Shown: positions 1 to 6,518, counted from the stretch's first letter. The stretch is DNA of 7,581 nt from Woeseia sp. (GCA_018701055.1 JABIUH010000121.1:1-7581); one strand, 5' to 3'. Notes: generated by a model from the letters alone, not told the origin. Program-made: numbers and translations.

Positions 1-232
1 CCTCAAAGGACCGCTCTTCTGCCATGTCTTCAAGCTTTCGCCGCAGTTTCTGCTTGCGTACAGAGTCTTTGTTCTTTTCACCCTCAATGTCGGCAATAAG
101 TTGCTCAACATTAATCTCGATAGACGCATCGCCGATATAGTCCGTCGGTTCCGGATCCGAAAGGATAATCGTTTCTGCGAGTTCTTCTTCGCTTTTCACT
201 TCAGTCTTTTGTACGTTTTGTTCGTTGTTCAT
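1..232 (-). CDS. Small charged protein, N-terminal part (cut by window edge), possibly PA3496-like
   Basis: Only the first 77 codons are present; the gene continues past the left edge. It starts at ATG (232-230) and reads MNNEQNVQKTEVKSEEEL, then an acidic stretch with a DPEPTDYIGD segment, then a strongly basic, probably helical stretch at residues 56-68 (KDSVRKQKLRRKL) followed by EDMAEERSFE. There is no signal peptide and no membrane segment. The RRKLEDMAEER-type helix recalls the short PA3496-type proteins of gammaproteobacteria, named putative envelope integrity proteins in some annotations, but that is resemblance from memory and the function is not shown. No good Shine-Dalgarno precedes the ATG (only GAAG directly adjacent); a TTG two codons upstream is an alternative start. 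It has the same orientation as the gsp genes and lies 186 nt beyond gspF, so it probably has its own transcription start. The gene is likely real; its identity is uncertain. Confidence 0.7.
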   Translation of the reverse strand, partial: MNNEQNVQKTEVKSEEELAETIILSDPEPTDYIGDASIEINVEQLIADIEGEKNKDSVRKQKLRRKLEDMAEERSFE

Positions 233-323
233 CTTCAAAAAACCCCAATAATTACAGGCCTCCCATCCATGGTTAACAAGATCATTCCTTGCCCATATAA
301 CCCATAGGCGATCTCTTCTCGCT

Positions 324-352
324 TGTATACCGCGAAAAAAAACATCGCGCAA
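324..352 (-). promoter_or_regulatory. Weak sigma-70-like promoter candidate for the small left-edge gene
   Basis: On the minus strand, TTGCGC (352-347) and TATACA (329-324) are separated by exactly 17 nt, the ideal spacing. The match is only 3/6 for the -35 and 4/6 for the -10, and the spacer holds a run of eight T. Transcription would start near 317 and give a leader of about 85 nt before the ATG at 232. It is a plausible source of separate transcription, but such weak matches are common by chance. The same stretch also forms an imperfect inverted repeat (GCTTG at 321-325 with CAAGC at 350-354, and CGCGA at 331-335 with TCGCG at 345-349). Confidence 0.25.
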
Positions 353-382
353 GCAGATGATCGGCACATTTGAAAATCGGCC

Positions 383-411
383 AAAAAGTATTAAAACCAA
401 GCGCTTATTGG
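383..411 (-). terminator. Weak terminator-like element just after gspF
   Basis: Reading the minus strand, CCAA (411-408) and TTGG (400-397) can form a 4-bp stem around a 7-nt loop. This is followed at once by TTTT (396-393) and, after AATAC, another run of five T. It lies 8 nt after the gspF stop codon, where the end of the gspC-F transcript would be expected. The stem is short and AT-rich, so it would be an inefficient Rho-independent terminator at best; readthrough into the next gene remains possible. Confidence 0.25.
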
Positions 412-418
412 AGAGTAT

Positions 419-1633
419 CTAACGAATTAGATTATTGATTTCAAAAATGGGCAAAAGAATTGCCAGGACGATGAGTAACACGATGGCGGCCATGATAATG
501 ACCATCAGTGGTTGCATAATGCCGAGCAAAGTTGCGATCAATCCATCAACTTCTTTTTCCTGGTTGATCGCAGCTCGTGCGAGCATCTGTTCGAGTTTGC
601 CGCTGGCTTCACCACTGGCAATTAGGTGGGTAGTCATTGGGGGGAAGAGTTTACTGCTGGCGAGTGATCGACTAATCATGGCGCCTTCACGAATTCGAAG
701 AGAAGCTTCTTCAACGGCTTCGCGCATCGGCATGTTTTCGACGACCTGCGAGGCGATTCGCAGCGATTCCAATATCGGCACGCCACTTCCCGCGAGAATG
801 CTCAACGTTTGTGTGAAACGGGCCGTATTGATGCCGCGTGTCAGTTTGCTAACCACGGGAATTCGCAACAGCAAATGATGAAACTTGCGTCGGGGCCCAT
901 CGTGTTTCAACAATTTTCGAACGCCAAACACCAACGCGACTATGCCTATGATAATTGCATACCAGTAACCGCGAATGAAATCGCTTGACCCAATCATGAT
1001 GCGCGTTAGAAGCGGTAATTGTTGATCGTAATTTTCGAAAATGAATACGACCTTGGGAACAACATAGGCAAGCATGAAGCTAATGATGCCGATTGCGGTA
1101 ACGCTAAGTGCGATTGGATAGATCAGTGCGTTTCGCACTTGCTGTTGTAGCGCCTGTCGTGACTCCGTGAATTCTGCGAGGCGTTCCAGCACCGCATCCA
1201 AATGACCAGACTGTTCGCCTGCAGAGACGGTTGCTCGATACAAGGTCGGGAACGCCTGCGGAAAGTCTCCCAGGCCGTCGGCGAGGGTGTGTCCTTCCAT
1301 CACACGGGACCGCACGCCCAGAAGAATACTTTGTGCCCGCGGATTCTCGTTTTGTTGGCTCACGGCCAACAAAGCCTCTTCGAGCGGTAATCCCGCCTCT
1401 GACAGCGTAGCGAGTTGACGAGTGAGCAGCGCAAGTTCGGTCGCATTGAGACCGCTACGAACAGAAAAAGTGGATTGTCGTTTGGATTCTTTTTTGGCGA
1501 CTTCGGTGACCGCCACTGGCAGGAGTTGCCGTTCGCGAAGCATTTGTCGAACATGCTTGGCCGTGTCGCCCTCAAGCAGACCTTTGGACTCTTTTCCCTT
1601 CTTGTCGAGTGCTACGAATTCAAATGCGCCCAT
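419..1633 (-). CDS. gspF: T2SS inner-membrane platform protein GspF
   Basis: A 404-residue polytopic inner-membrane protein of the PilC/GspF family, which sits at the centre of the T2SS platform and is thought to pass motion from the ATPase GspE to the growing pseudopilus. The N-terminus MGAFEFVALDKKGKESKG, followed by LLEGDTAKHVRQML, is typical of GspF and supports the ATG start at 1633. Two T2SSF domains follow: about residues 69-192 (LLTRQLATLSEAGLPLEEAL, later GEQSGHLD) and about 272-394 (RFTQTLSILAGSGVPILESL, later ASGEASGKLEQML). Hydrophobic segments lie at about 169-198, 224-240 and 367-396, the usual three. Length is normal for the family. It is the last gsp gene of the cluster, 64 nt after gspE; only a weak GAG lies upstream of the start. 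No gspG follows, which is unusual because gspG normally comes directly after gspF in classic operons. Confidence 0.96.
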   Translation of the reverse strand: MGAFEFVALDKKGKESKGLLEGDTAKHVRQMLRERQLLPVAVTEVAKKESKRQSTFSVRSGLNATELALLTRQLATLSEAGLPLEEALLAVSQQNENPRAQSILLGVRSRVMEGHTLADGLGDFPQAFPTLYRATVSAGEQSGHLDAVLERLAEFTESRQALQQQVRNALIYPIALSVTAIGIISFMLAYVVPKVVFIFENYDQQLPLLTRIMIGSSDFIRGYWYAIIIGIVALVFGVRKLLKHDGPRRKFHHLLLRIPVVSKLTRGINTARFTQTLSILAGSGVPILESLRIASQVVENMPMREAVEEASLRIREGAMISRSLASSKLFPPMTTHLIASGEASGKLEQMLARAAINQEKEVDGLIATLLGIMQPLMVIIMAAIVLLIVLAILLPIFEINNLIR

Positions 1634-1697
1634 GGCGGGATCTCAAGCGGTGATGAGGTGAAAATTAAACTTCGCCATTCTATACGCGGTTGGGCGT

Positions 1698-3233
1698 TTA
1701 GTCGGCACGGGAAACTCGCAGGACTTCTTCCAGCGTAGTATGCCCCTCGAGTACCCGGCGTTGACCATCATCTCGTATGCTCGGGGTCAGGGTACGTGCG
1801 TATTTTTCTAGATTTTGCTCGCTCGCACCATCATGAATCATGGTGCGTATCGTGTCGTCGATAGCGATGAGTTCGTAAATTCCCGTACGCCCACGAAATC
1901 CGTTCGCGTCATCATCAGCCGGTTTGTACAATGTTGGCGGATTGGCGGGATCAGCATTCAACGTGCGACATTCGTATTCACGAGCGGTGTAAGGCACTTT
2001 CGTCTTATCATCCAGTACACGGACAAGACGTTGCGCCAATACGCCTATCAGACTAGACGAAAGCAAGAACGGCTCAATACCCATGTCGCGTAGACGCGTG
2101 ACGGCACCCGCCGCCGTGTTCGTATGCAAGGTTGAAAGCACTAGATGGCCCGTCAGGCTGGCTTGAACGGCGATCTCTGCCGTTTCGAGATCGCGAATTT
2201 CACCCACCATCACTACGTCTGGATCTTGTCGCAGAATCGCGCGGAGTCCACGGGCGAAGGTCATTTCGACTTTGGTATTGACCTGAGTCTGCCCGATACC
2301 GTCGATGAAATACTCAATTGGATCCTCGACCGTCATGATGTTGCGACTATTGTCGTTGATGCGCTCCAAAGCGGCATAAAGCGTAGTGGTCTTGCCCGAA
2401 CCCGTCGGACCGGTAACGAGAATAATACCGTGCGGCTTGTGAATGAGATCATCGATCAGATCTCGAGACTGTTGTTCCATCCCGAGTGACGTTAAATCAA
2501 GCCGTCCCGCTTGTTTGTCGAGCAAACGTAAAACGACTCTTTCACCATGACCGGATGGCATCGTCGATACACGGACGTCCACCGCTCGTCCCGCAATCTT
2601 GAGCGATATGCGTCCATCTTGCGGGAGTCGTTTTTCCGCAATATCCAGTTTTGACATGACCTTGATACGGGAAACGACCAGTGGTGCGAGCGCGCGACGT
2701 GTTTGCAAAATTTCCTGCAATACGCCATCAATTCGGAAACGAACGCCGAGTCGATTCTCGTACGGTTCAATGTGTACGTCGGAAGCATTTTCTTTTATGG
2801 CTTCTGTCAGCACTGCATTGATAAACCGAATGATCGGCGCATCGTCGTCGCTTTCGAGTAAATCGGACGGCTCGGGGAGCTCCTGCGCGACTTGCAATAA
2901 GTCTGTGTGCTCATCAAGGTCGCCAACCATTTGCATGGCCATTTGGCTACCTTGCTCGTAGCTTTTTTGCAGAAGACCGTCAAATGCGTCGGCCGTGACC
3001 CGCGTGAGTTTGAGCGGCATTCCTGCAAAGCGTCTTGCTTCAGCAAGACTCAGGGGAGAGGCGCCAGCCCTGTAAACGGCATTAGCGACACCGTCTTCTA
3101 CGTCGCGAATTAAGACCCCATGTCGTTTCGCAAACGAAAACGGCAGTTTTTTAAGCGTTGGGGTCGCAGCGGCGACAGTTGGCTTAGTTTGGTCAGACTC
3201 GAGTTCGAGTACGATTTCTGTATTGCTATCCAT
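1698..3233 (-). CDS. gspE: T2SS cytoplasmic assembly ATPase GspE, lacking the four-cysteine zinc motif
   Basis: A 511-residue AAA-like secretion ATPase that hydrolyses ATP under the inner membrane to drive pseudopilus assembly, normally docked through GspL. The N-terminal domain (about residues 30-110) contains FAKRHGVLI, typical of gammaproteobacterial GspE. The core shows ASDVHIEPYENRLGVRFRID (about 150-169), Walker A GPTGSGKT (275-282, lysine 281), the Asp box VEDPIEY, a Walker B region ending in VVMVGEIRD (Glu 345) and the His box LTGHLVLSTLHTN. RGRTGIYEL near 447-455 is the usual C-terminal block. All catalytic elements are intact, so it should be active. The oddity is that the CxxC...CxxC zinc element between RLVR and RGRTGIYEL is gone, and the whole protein has a single cysteine (422). 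ATG at 3233 is chosen; a TTG directly before it (3236) is an alternative start that adds one residue. Neither has a clear Shine-Dalgarno. It lies 21 nt after gspD. Confidence 0.97.
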   Translation of the reverse strand: MDSNTEIVLELESDQTKPTVAAATPTLKKLPFSFAKRHGVLIRDVEDGVANAVYRAGASPLSLAEARRFAGMPLKLTRVTADAFDGLLQKSYEQGSQMAMQMVGDLDEHTDLLQVAQELPEPSDLLESDDDAPIIRFINAVLTEAIKENASDVHIEPYENRLGVRFRIDGVLQEILQTRRALAPLVVSRIKVMSKLDIAEKRLPQDGRISLKIAGRAVDVRVSTMPSGHGERVVLRLLDKQAGRLDLTSLGMEQQSRDLIDDLIHKPHGIILVTGPTGSGKTTTLYAALERINDNSRNIMTVEDPIEYFIDGIGQTQVNTKVEMTFARGLRAILRQDPDVVMVGEIRDLETAEIAVQASLTGHLVLSTLHTNTAAGAVTRLRDMGIEPFLLSSSLIGVLAQRLVRVLDDKTKVPYTAREYECRTLNADPANPPTLYKPADDDANGFRGRTGIYELIAIDDTIRTMIHDGASEQNLEKYARTLTPSIRDDGQRRVLEGHTTLEEVLRVSRAD

Positions 3234-3248
3234 CAATATAATTCGTGT

Positions 3249-3264
3249 CGATCGTTAGCGATCG
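3249..3264. repeat. Perfect 6-bp-arm palindrome over the gspD stop codon
   Basis: CGATCG (3249-3254) and CGATCG (3259-3264) flank the 4-nt loop TTAG, which contains the complement of the gspD TAA stop codon. In the minus-strand transcript this would form a GC-rich tetraloop hairpin ending about 15 nt before the gspE ATG. It could limit or pace gspE translation, or be chance; both arms carry GATC sites. Confidence 0.5.
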
Positions 3265-5276
3265 TTCTCGCCCGAGTCGTCGGAATCATCCATCGTATCG
3301 GTCGGTGGAGTATCAGTCGCTGGAGCGCTCAGAGTCTCCTCGAGGGGGGGCAATACCGGTCGTCCAGCGAGCGGCATTAAGTCGACGCGACCGCCGCTTT
3401 GTGCATTTCTAATGAAGTTATACTTCGCATTAGTTTCAAACGCCGTTTGACTTGAATCCCGGAGAATTTTGGGTCGAATAAATACCATCAGGTTGGTCTT
3501 GACCAAGTCGGTGGATCGTTTTCGAAACAAATTACCGATGATTGGAATACTGCCGAGTATCGGTACCCGCTGATCGCTTTCTCGGAGTGTGTCTTCGATT
3601 AAACCGCCCAGCACCAATATGCCGCCGTCTTCAACGATGACGGTTGTTTCAATAGTGCGTTCGTTCGTAATCAGATCGGCAGCGCCCGCCGATGACGATG
3701 CAATACTTGAAACCTCCTGCGAGATTTTCAACAGCAGTGAATCGCCCTCATTGATCTGTGGCGTGATGGTCAGTTTTACGCCGACTTGCTCACGCTGAAT
3801 GGTCTGGAACGGGTTAACTGCACCCCCAGAGCCACCACCACCTGTGTTGGAAAAAGAACCAGATAAGAATGGTACTTCCTGGCCGACATTTAAACTGGCT
3901 TCTTCATTGTCGAGTGTGACGATTGTCGGCGTCGAAATTATATTCGTATCTGCATCGCCCTGCAGGGCATGCAGCAACGCGGCAAAGTTAGTACCAGAAT
4001 CTGAAAGTCGACCGACGCCTGTGACAAAACCGCTGCCGCCTAGGGCGCCAAGGCTGCCGGCCAGTGACGCCGCATCGCCGCCGGCGGCCGACCCGAGTCC
4101 GAGAATCGAGGGGCCAGATCCAAAATCTGTCAATCCCACGAGACTGTTACTGCCACTTCCATCGACCGCCCAGGTGACGCCCAGATCAGCAGATCTGTCT
4201 GCGATTACTTCCACGATGATGGCTTCAACGAGGACTTGCGCGCGACGTATATCGAGTTTGTCAACAATACTCATCAGTGAACGCATCATTTTCGGCGGCG
4301 CATTAACGACGATCGCATTGGTTTGCGCATCCGCCCATACACTGATTTGAGCTGCCGTATTGGCGGATGGTGCGGCACCATCAGCTGCGGCTTGTTGAGC
4401 AAAATGCTGCTGTAGCTTGGTTGAGAGTTCTTCAGCATCAGCGTAGTTCAAGTAGCGAACTTGCGTATCGCCGCCTTCTTCAAGTGGGGTGTCCAAGTGA
4501 GCCACCAGCGCGCGGAGACGCAGTCGTTCACTTTTGTCGCCGCCGATCAGAATGCTGTTGGTCCGCGCATCGCTAACCAAGGAAGTTGTTACTGGCACAC
4601 CGTCAGCACGCGGCGCTTGGGTCAGTGCTGTTAAGACCCTAACGATTTCTGTCGCCGATGCATGTTCCAGCCTAATCATTTCAATATCGTCGTCGTTTGA
4701 CTGATCAATGCGACGAATGATGCGCAGCAATCGGTTAACGTTCGCCGCGCGGTCAGAAATAATCAGCATGTTCGAGCCGGGGTGCGCTGCCAGATGGCCG
4801 TACTGTGGAATTAACGGGCGCAATATGGGGACGAGTTGTGCGGCGCCGACATTGTTCACTCGAACGACTTGGGTCACGATGTCATCTGCAGCAGCTGAAT
4901 CAGTGCTAAGCAATCCGGAGTATTGACGAGCGCTGGCATCTGGCACGATCTTGACTAGATCGCCCGTCGTCATGGCCACGTAACCGTTCACTTGGAGAAT
5001 GGATAGAAACGCTTCGTAAAAAGCATCAGGCGTCATCGGCGTTGATGACAACATTGTTGCCTTGAAATTCAGGCGCGGATCCAAAATGAAATTTCGACCG
5101 GTTACCTCGCCGACAGCCTCTACAATTTGGCGAATATCGGCTTCACGATAGTTCGGCGTAACTGTCGGCTCCTGACTCTGTGCGAGCGGCAACACAAAAA
5201 GCGTAAGAAGCACCGCAAGCAACAGGTGGTTGCCACAAGCCAAAATATTTTTCTGCACTAAATTCGATTCCTTCAT
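3255..5276 (-). CDS. gspD: T2SS outer-membrane secretin GspD
   Basis: A 673-residue secretin that forms the outer-membrane channel through which folded exoproteins leave. A Sec signal peptide is visible: a lysine-containing N-terminus, a hydrophobic core at residues 18-31 and a likely cleavage after AQS (residue 34). After it come the N0 domain (about 38-110, NYREADIRQIVEAVGEVTGR), three ring repeats N1-N3 (about 131-342; LAAHPGSNMLIISD, DARTNSILIGGD and DAQTNAIVVNAPP mark their ends) and the secretin domain (about 345-605). The secretin signature VPILGSIPIIGNLF is at 571-584. Glycine/serine-rich stretches at 373-420 and 475-490 fit the cap and gate loops. The tail (about 640-673) is rich in Pro, Thr and Asp, with no recognisable pilotin-binding motif. 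No lipobox is present. Length fits the family. The ATG overlaps the gspC stop (ATGA), pointing to translational coupling with gspC, its physical partner. Confidence 0.97.
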   Translation of the reverse strand: MKESNLVQKNILACGNHLLLAVLLTLFVLPLAQSQEPTVTPNYREADIRQIVEAVGEVTGRNFILDPRLNFKATMLSSTPMTPDAFYEAFLSILQVNGYVAMTTGDLVKIVPDASARQYSGLLSTDSAAADDIVTQVVRVNNVGAAQLVPILRPLIPQYGHLAAHPGSNMLIISDRAANVNRLLRIIRRIDQSNDDDIEMIRLEHASATEIVRVLTALTQAPRADGVPVTTSLVSDARTNSILIGGDKSERLRLRALVAHLDTPLEEGGDTQVRYLNYADAEELSTKLQQHFAQQAAADGAAPSANTAAQISVWADAQTNAIVVNAPPKMMRSLMSIVDKLDIRRAQVLVEAIIVEVIADRSADLGVTWAVDGSGSNSLVGLTDFGSGPSILGLGSAAGGDAASLAGSLGALGGSGFVTGVGRLSDSGTNFAALLHALQGDADTNIISTPTIVTLDNEEASLNVGQEVPFLSGSFSNTGGGGSGGAVNPFQTIQREQVGVKLTITPQINEGDSLLLKISQEVSSIASSSAGAADLITNERTIETTVIVEDGGILVLGGLIEDTLRESDQRVPILGSIPIIGNLFRKRSTDLVKTNLMVFIRPKILRDSSQTAFETNAKYNFIRNAQSGGRVDLMPLAGRPVLPPLEETLSAPATDTPPTDTMDDSDDSGENDR

Positions 5277-6199
5277 TGCTTGCTGTCCAGGTCAAGCTGC
5301 GCGGTGCTCAATATGATTACCTCGGGCTTTCCATTGCGTTCGACAGTCACAGACACCTGATCTTTGTCGCCCAGTCCTTGAAATATCTGTGTTGCCTGTG
5401 CTGGGTTGGTTAAGGCAGCCCCGTCAATATCTTTAATCAAATCGCCTGGCCGCAAGCCAAGTGCCGCAAATTGTTTTCGATCGCGGCCTGGGTATACCCT
5501 GAATCCTTGCATTTGTCCTGACTTGTAATAGGGCGTTGGACGGATAACATCGGCGAGTTTGGAAACATTTTCGTTAATTACATTTTGAATGCTTTGGTTG
5601 TTCGTTGTTGCTCTCGCGATCGTGTTCGTATTACGGCGAATCGGTGCAGCTCCCGCTGGAAATTCTTTCGGTAATTTTAGGACCTCAAGTGTGCCACCGC
5701 GGTTCAATACGACGCGATCAGCATAGATTGCGTGCAGCGTTGCGCCTGGCGCGACAGTATCCTTGATTGAGTAATTTTTTTCCTCGTTGCGATTGTCAGC
5801 AATGATTGCGATTGATGTACTTTCCTCCAGAGACGCGATGGTTCCTTTTAGCGACAGGTTCAGTCGGGTTTCTGCAAGATTCTCATGACTTTCCTGTGGC
5901 ACCGCTGCGACTATTTCAGCAGGATCAGCCTCGCCGAACAAATGTGTGTTCGCAATTAGCTGCGCGTCTATCGACGTTGTGCCTGAATTAGCGGTTCGAG
6001 CTATTTGCGTTGGAGGAGTAATGAGTCGGTCGCTAATTTGAGAGCTGGGCATGAGTAACCATATTACCGCTGCAAGTTGCCATGCGATACCGACGACAAG
6101 CGCGAGTGCGATCCATCGTGGCAGTAACTGATTTGCCGCGGACACCATGCGGTCGCCATCCATACTGGCGAAATCAGACCAATTTGCTTCGGTTGTCAT
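5273..6199 (-). CDS. gspC: T2SS inner-membrane clamp protein GspC (HR and PDZ domains)
   Basis: A 308-residue bitopic inner-membrane protein that joins the inner-membrane platform to the secretin and takes part in substrate selection. The sequence shows a short cytoplasmic N-terminus, one membrane helix (about residues 29-50, WIALALVVGIAWQLAAVIWL), a linker, and then the homology region (about 80-176) beginning with ANTHLFGEAD and including LNLSLKGTIAS and VVLNRGGTLEVLKLP. The HR binds the GspD N0 domain in studied systems. After a low-complexity Asn/Thr-rich linker (about 186-212) comes a PDZ domain (about 225-298, FRVYPGRDRKQFAALGLRPG, DLIKDIDG). It is the first gene of the cluster. The ATG at 6199 is preceded by GAGGA at a spacing of 11 nt; in-frame methionines at 13 and 18 have no ribosome site. 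It overlaps gspD by 4 nt. Size and domains are normal, so GspC rather than a GspC/GspN variant is likely. Confidence 0.95.
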   Translation of the reverse strand: MTTEANWSDFASMDGDRMVSAANQLLPRWIALALVVGIAWQLAAVIWLLMPSSQISDRLITPPTQIARTANSGTTSIDAQLIANTHLFGEADPAEIVAAVPQESHENLAETRLNLSLKGTIASLEESTSIAIIADNRNEEKNYSIKDTVAPGATLHAIYADRVVLNRGGTLEVLKLPKEFPAGAAPIRRNTNTIARATTNNQSIQNVINENVSKLADVIRPTPYYKSGQMQGFRVYPGRDRKQFAALGLRPGDLIKDIDGAALTNPAQATQIFQGLGDKDQVSVTVERNGKPEVIILSTAQLDLDSKQ

Positions 6200-6210
6200 C
6201 TCCGTTCAAG

Positions 6211-6215
6211 TCCTC
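6211..6215 (-). promoter_or_regulatory. Ribosome binding site of gspC (GAGGA)
   Basis: Minus-strand GAGGA lies 11 nt before the ATG at 6199, slightly long but the clearest Shine-Dalgarno in the window. A second GGAG directly abuts the ATG and is too close to work for it. It supports the chosen start over the internal methionines. Confidence 0.45.
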
Positions 6216-6251
6216 ACGTATACGGCTGGCCCAATAGTTTAGTCATCGGGG

Positions 6252-6297
6252 CATACACCATTAAACGCAGCTGGTGCATGATAAGGTCTCTGCGCCA
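6252..6297. repeat. Imperfect inverted repeat with a competing third arm in the gspC leader/promoter
   Basis: CATACACCA (6252-6260) pairs with TGGTGCATG (6272-6280), 8 of 9 positions, around an 11-nt centre. The second arm can instead pair with TGCGCCA (6291-6297) through 7 bp including one wobble. It could be an operator for a dimeric regulator, as it overlaps the candidate gspC -10, or an RNA with two alternative folds. The repeat is seen directly; the function is inference. Confidence 0.4.
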
Positions 6298-6307
6298 TTG
6301 GCAACAA
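6278..6307 (-). promoter_or_regulatory. Candidate sigma-70 promoter of the gsp operon
   Basis: On the minus strand, TTGTTG (6307-6302) and TATCAT (6283-6278, 5/6 match to TATAAT) are 18 nt apart. Transcription would begin near 6271, about 70 nt before the gspC ATG. The -10 overlaps one arm of the CACCA/TGGTG inverted repeat, which would suit repression by a bound protein. The -35 is poor, so an activator may be needed; this is a prediction only. Confidence 0.35.
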
Positions 6308-6373
6308 GTCCGAAAATCGAAAAACCCTATATATGGCAATGATATACCTCTTTTTCCTAAGGAATTGCATTAG

Positions 6374-6393
6374 TTTGGGGTCTGGTCTCCAAA
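6374..6393. repeat. 7-bp hairpin in the divergent intergenic region
   Basis: TTTGGGG (6374-6380) and CTCCAAA (6387-6393) form a stem with one G-T wobble around the 6-nt loop TCTGGT. There is no T run after it on either strand, so it is not a terminator. The GGGGTCTGGTCTCC text recalls short REP-like sequences found between genes in many proteobacteria, but only one copy is in view. Confidence 0.4.
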
Positions 6394-6441
6394 ATAGGCA
6401 TCAGGTCACACTGTTCGGATGCCCTTGGAGAACGTAATTTC

Positions 6442-6516
6442 ATGCCCATATATAATGTCCGCAAGCGGAAGCAGACGCGGGGTCCGCGCCGCATTCACAA
6501 ACCTGAATCTAAATAA
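6442..6516 (+). CDS. Possible 24-residue basic leader peptide upstream of clpS
   Basis: ATG at 6442 opens a 24-codon frame ending with TAA at 6514-6516, two nucleotides before the clpS ATG. The peptide begins MPIYNVRKRKQTRG and contains nine Arg/Lys against one Glu. GGAG (6427-6430) lies 11 nt before the ATG, a better ribosome site than any in front of clpS itself, so the frame could bring ribosomes to clpS by reinitiation. The same frame is open back to 6361 without another standard start. Against it: such a short frame is easily open by chance, the peptide matches no family I know, and the perfect TATAAT at 6451-6456 lies inside it, so a transcript from that promoter would lack its start. 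Confidence 0.25.
   Translation: MPIYNVRKRKQTRGPRRIHKPESK
6451..6456 (+). promoter_or_regulatory. Perfect -10 box (TATAAT), candidate clpS-clpA promoter
   Basis: TATAAT matches the sigma-70 consensus exactly. The -35 at 17 nt spacing (GAGAAC) is poor, and TTGGAG upstream is 20 nt away, too far. There is no TG extension. Transcription would start near 6463 and give a leader of about 56 nt containing a GC-rich hairpin (6476-6488) before clpS. Confidence 0.4.
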
Positions 6517-6518
6517 AA

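Larger units (their letters stand above)
6200..6518. other. 319-nt divergent control region between gspC and clpS
   Basis: No known gene or RNA family is recognised here. The left part (6200-6310) holds the gspC ribosome site, the inverted repeat and the gspC promoter candidate. The middle (6311-6400) is AT-rich (ATATAT and GATATACC tracts), with the short palindrome TTCCTAAGGAA at 6354-6364 and the hairpin at 6374-6393. The right part (6421-6518) holds a perfect TATAAT, GC-rich small hairpins (CGCGG/CCGCG at 6476-6488) and a 24-codon open frame ending 2 nt before clpS. Confidence 0.8.

Noticed and set aside
435..878. 147-codon open frame on the plus strand, opposite gspF
   Set aside because: It is the antisense shadow of the conserved C-terminal half of gspF; its serine- and isoleucine-rich content follows from the reverse complement of hydrophobic codons.
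1643..1678. 11-codon frame (MAKFNFHLITA) in the gspE-gspF spacer, minus strand, ending 9 nt before gspF
   Set aside because: Too short to judge, no ribosome site, and frames of this length are expected by chance in a 64-nt spacer.
3799..4350. 183-codon open frame on the plus strand, opposite gspD
   Set aside because: It lies wholly antisense to the well-supported secretin domain, has proline/serine/threonine-rich low-complexity content typical of a shadow frame, no ribosome site and no family resemblance.
5226..5276. LAC-G near residues 12-15 of GspD as a possible lipoprotein cleavage site
   Set aside because: The hydrophobic core comes after this cysteine, not before it; the AQS site at residue 34 fits an ordinary signal peptide.
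6328..6348. TATATAT and GATATACC as further plus-strand -10 boxes for clpS
   Set aside because: No -35-like hexamer lies at 16-18 nt upstream, and AT-rich intergenic DNA gives many such matches.
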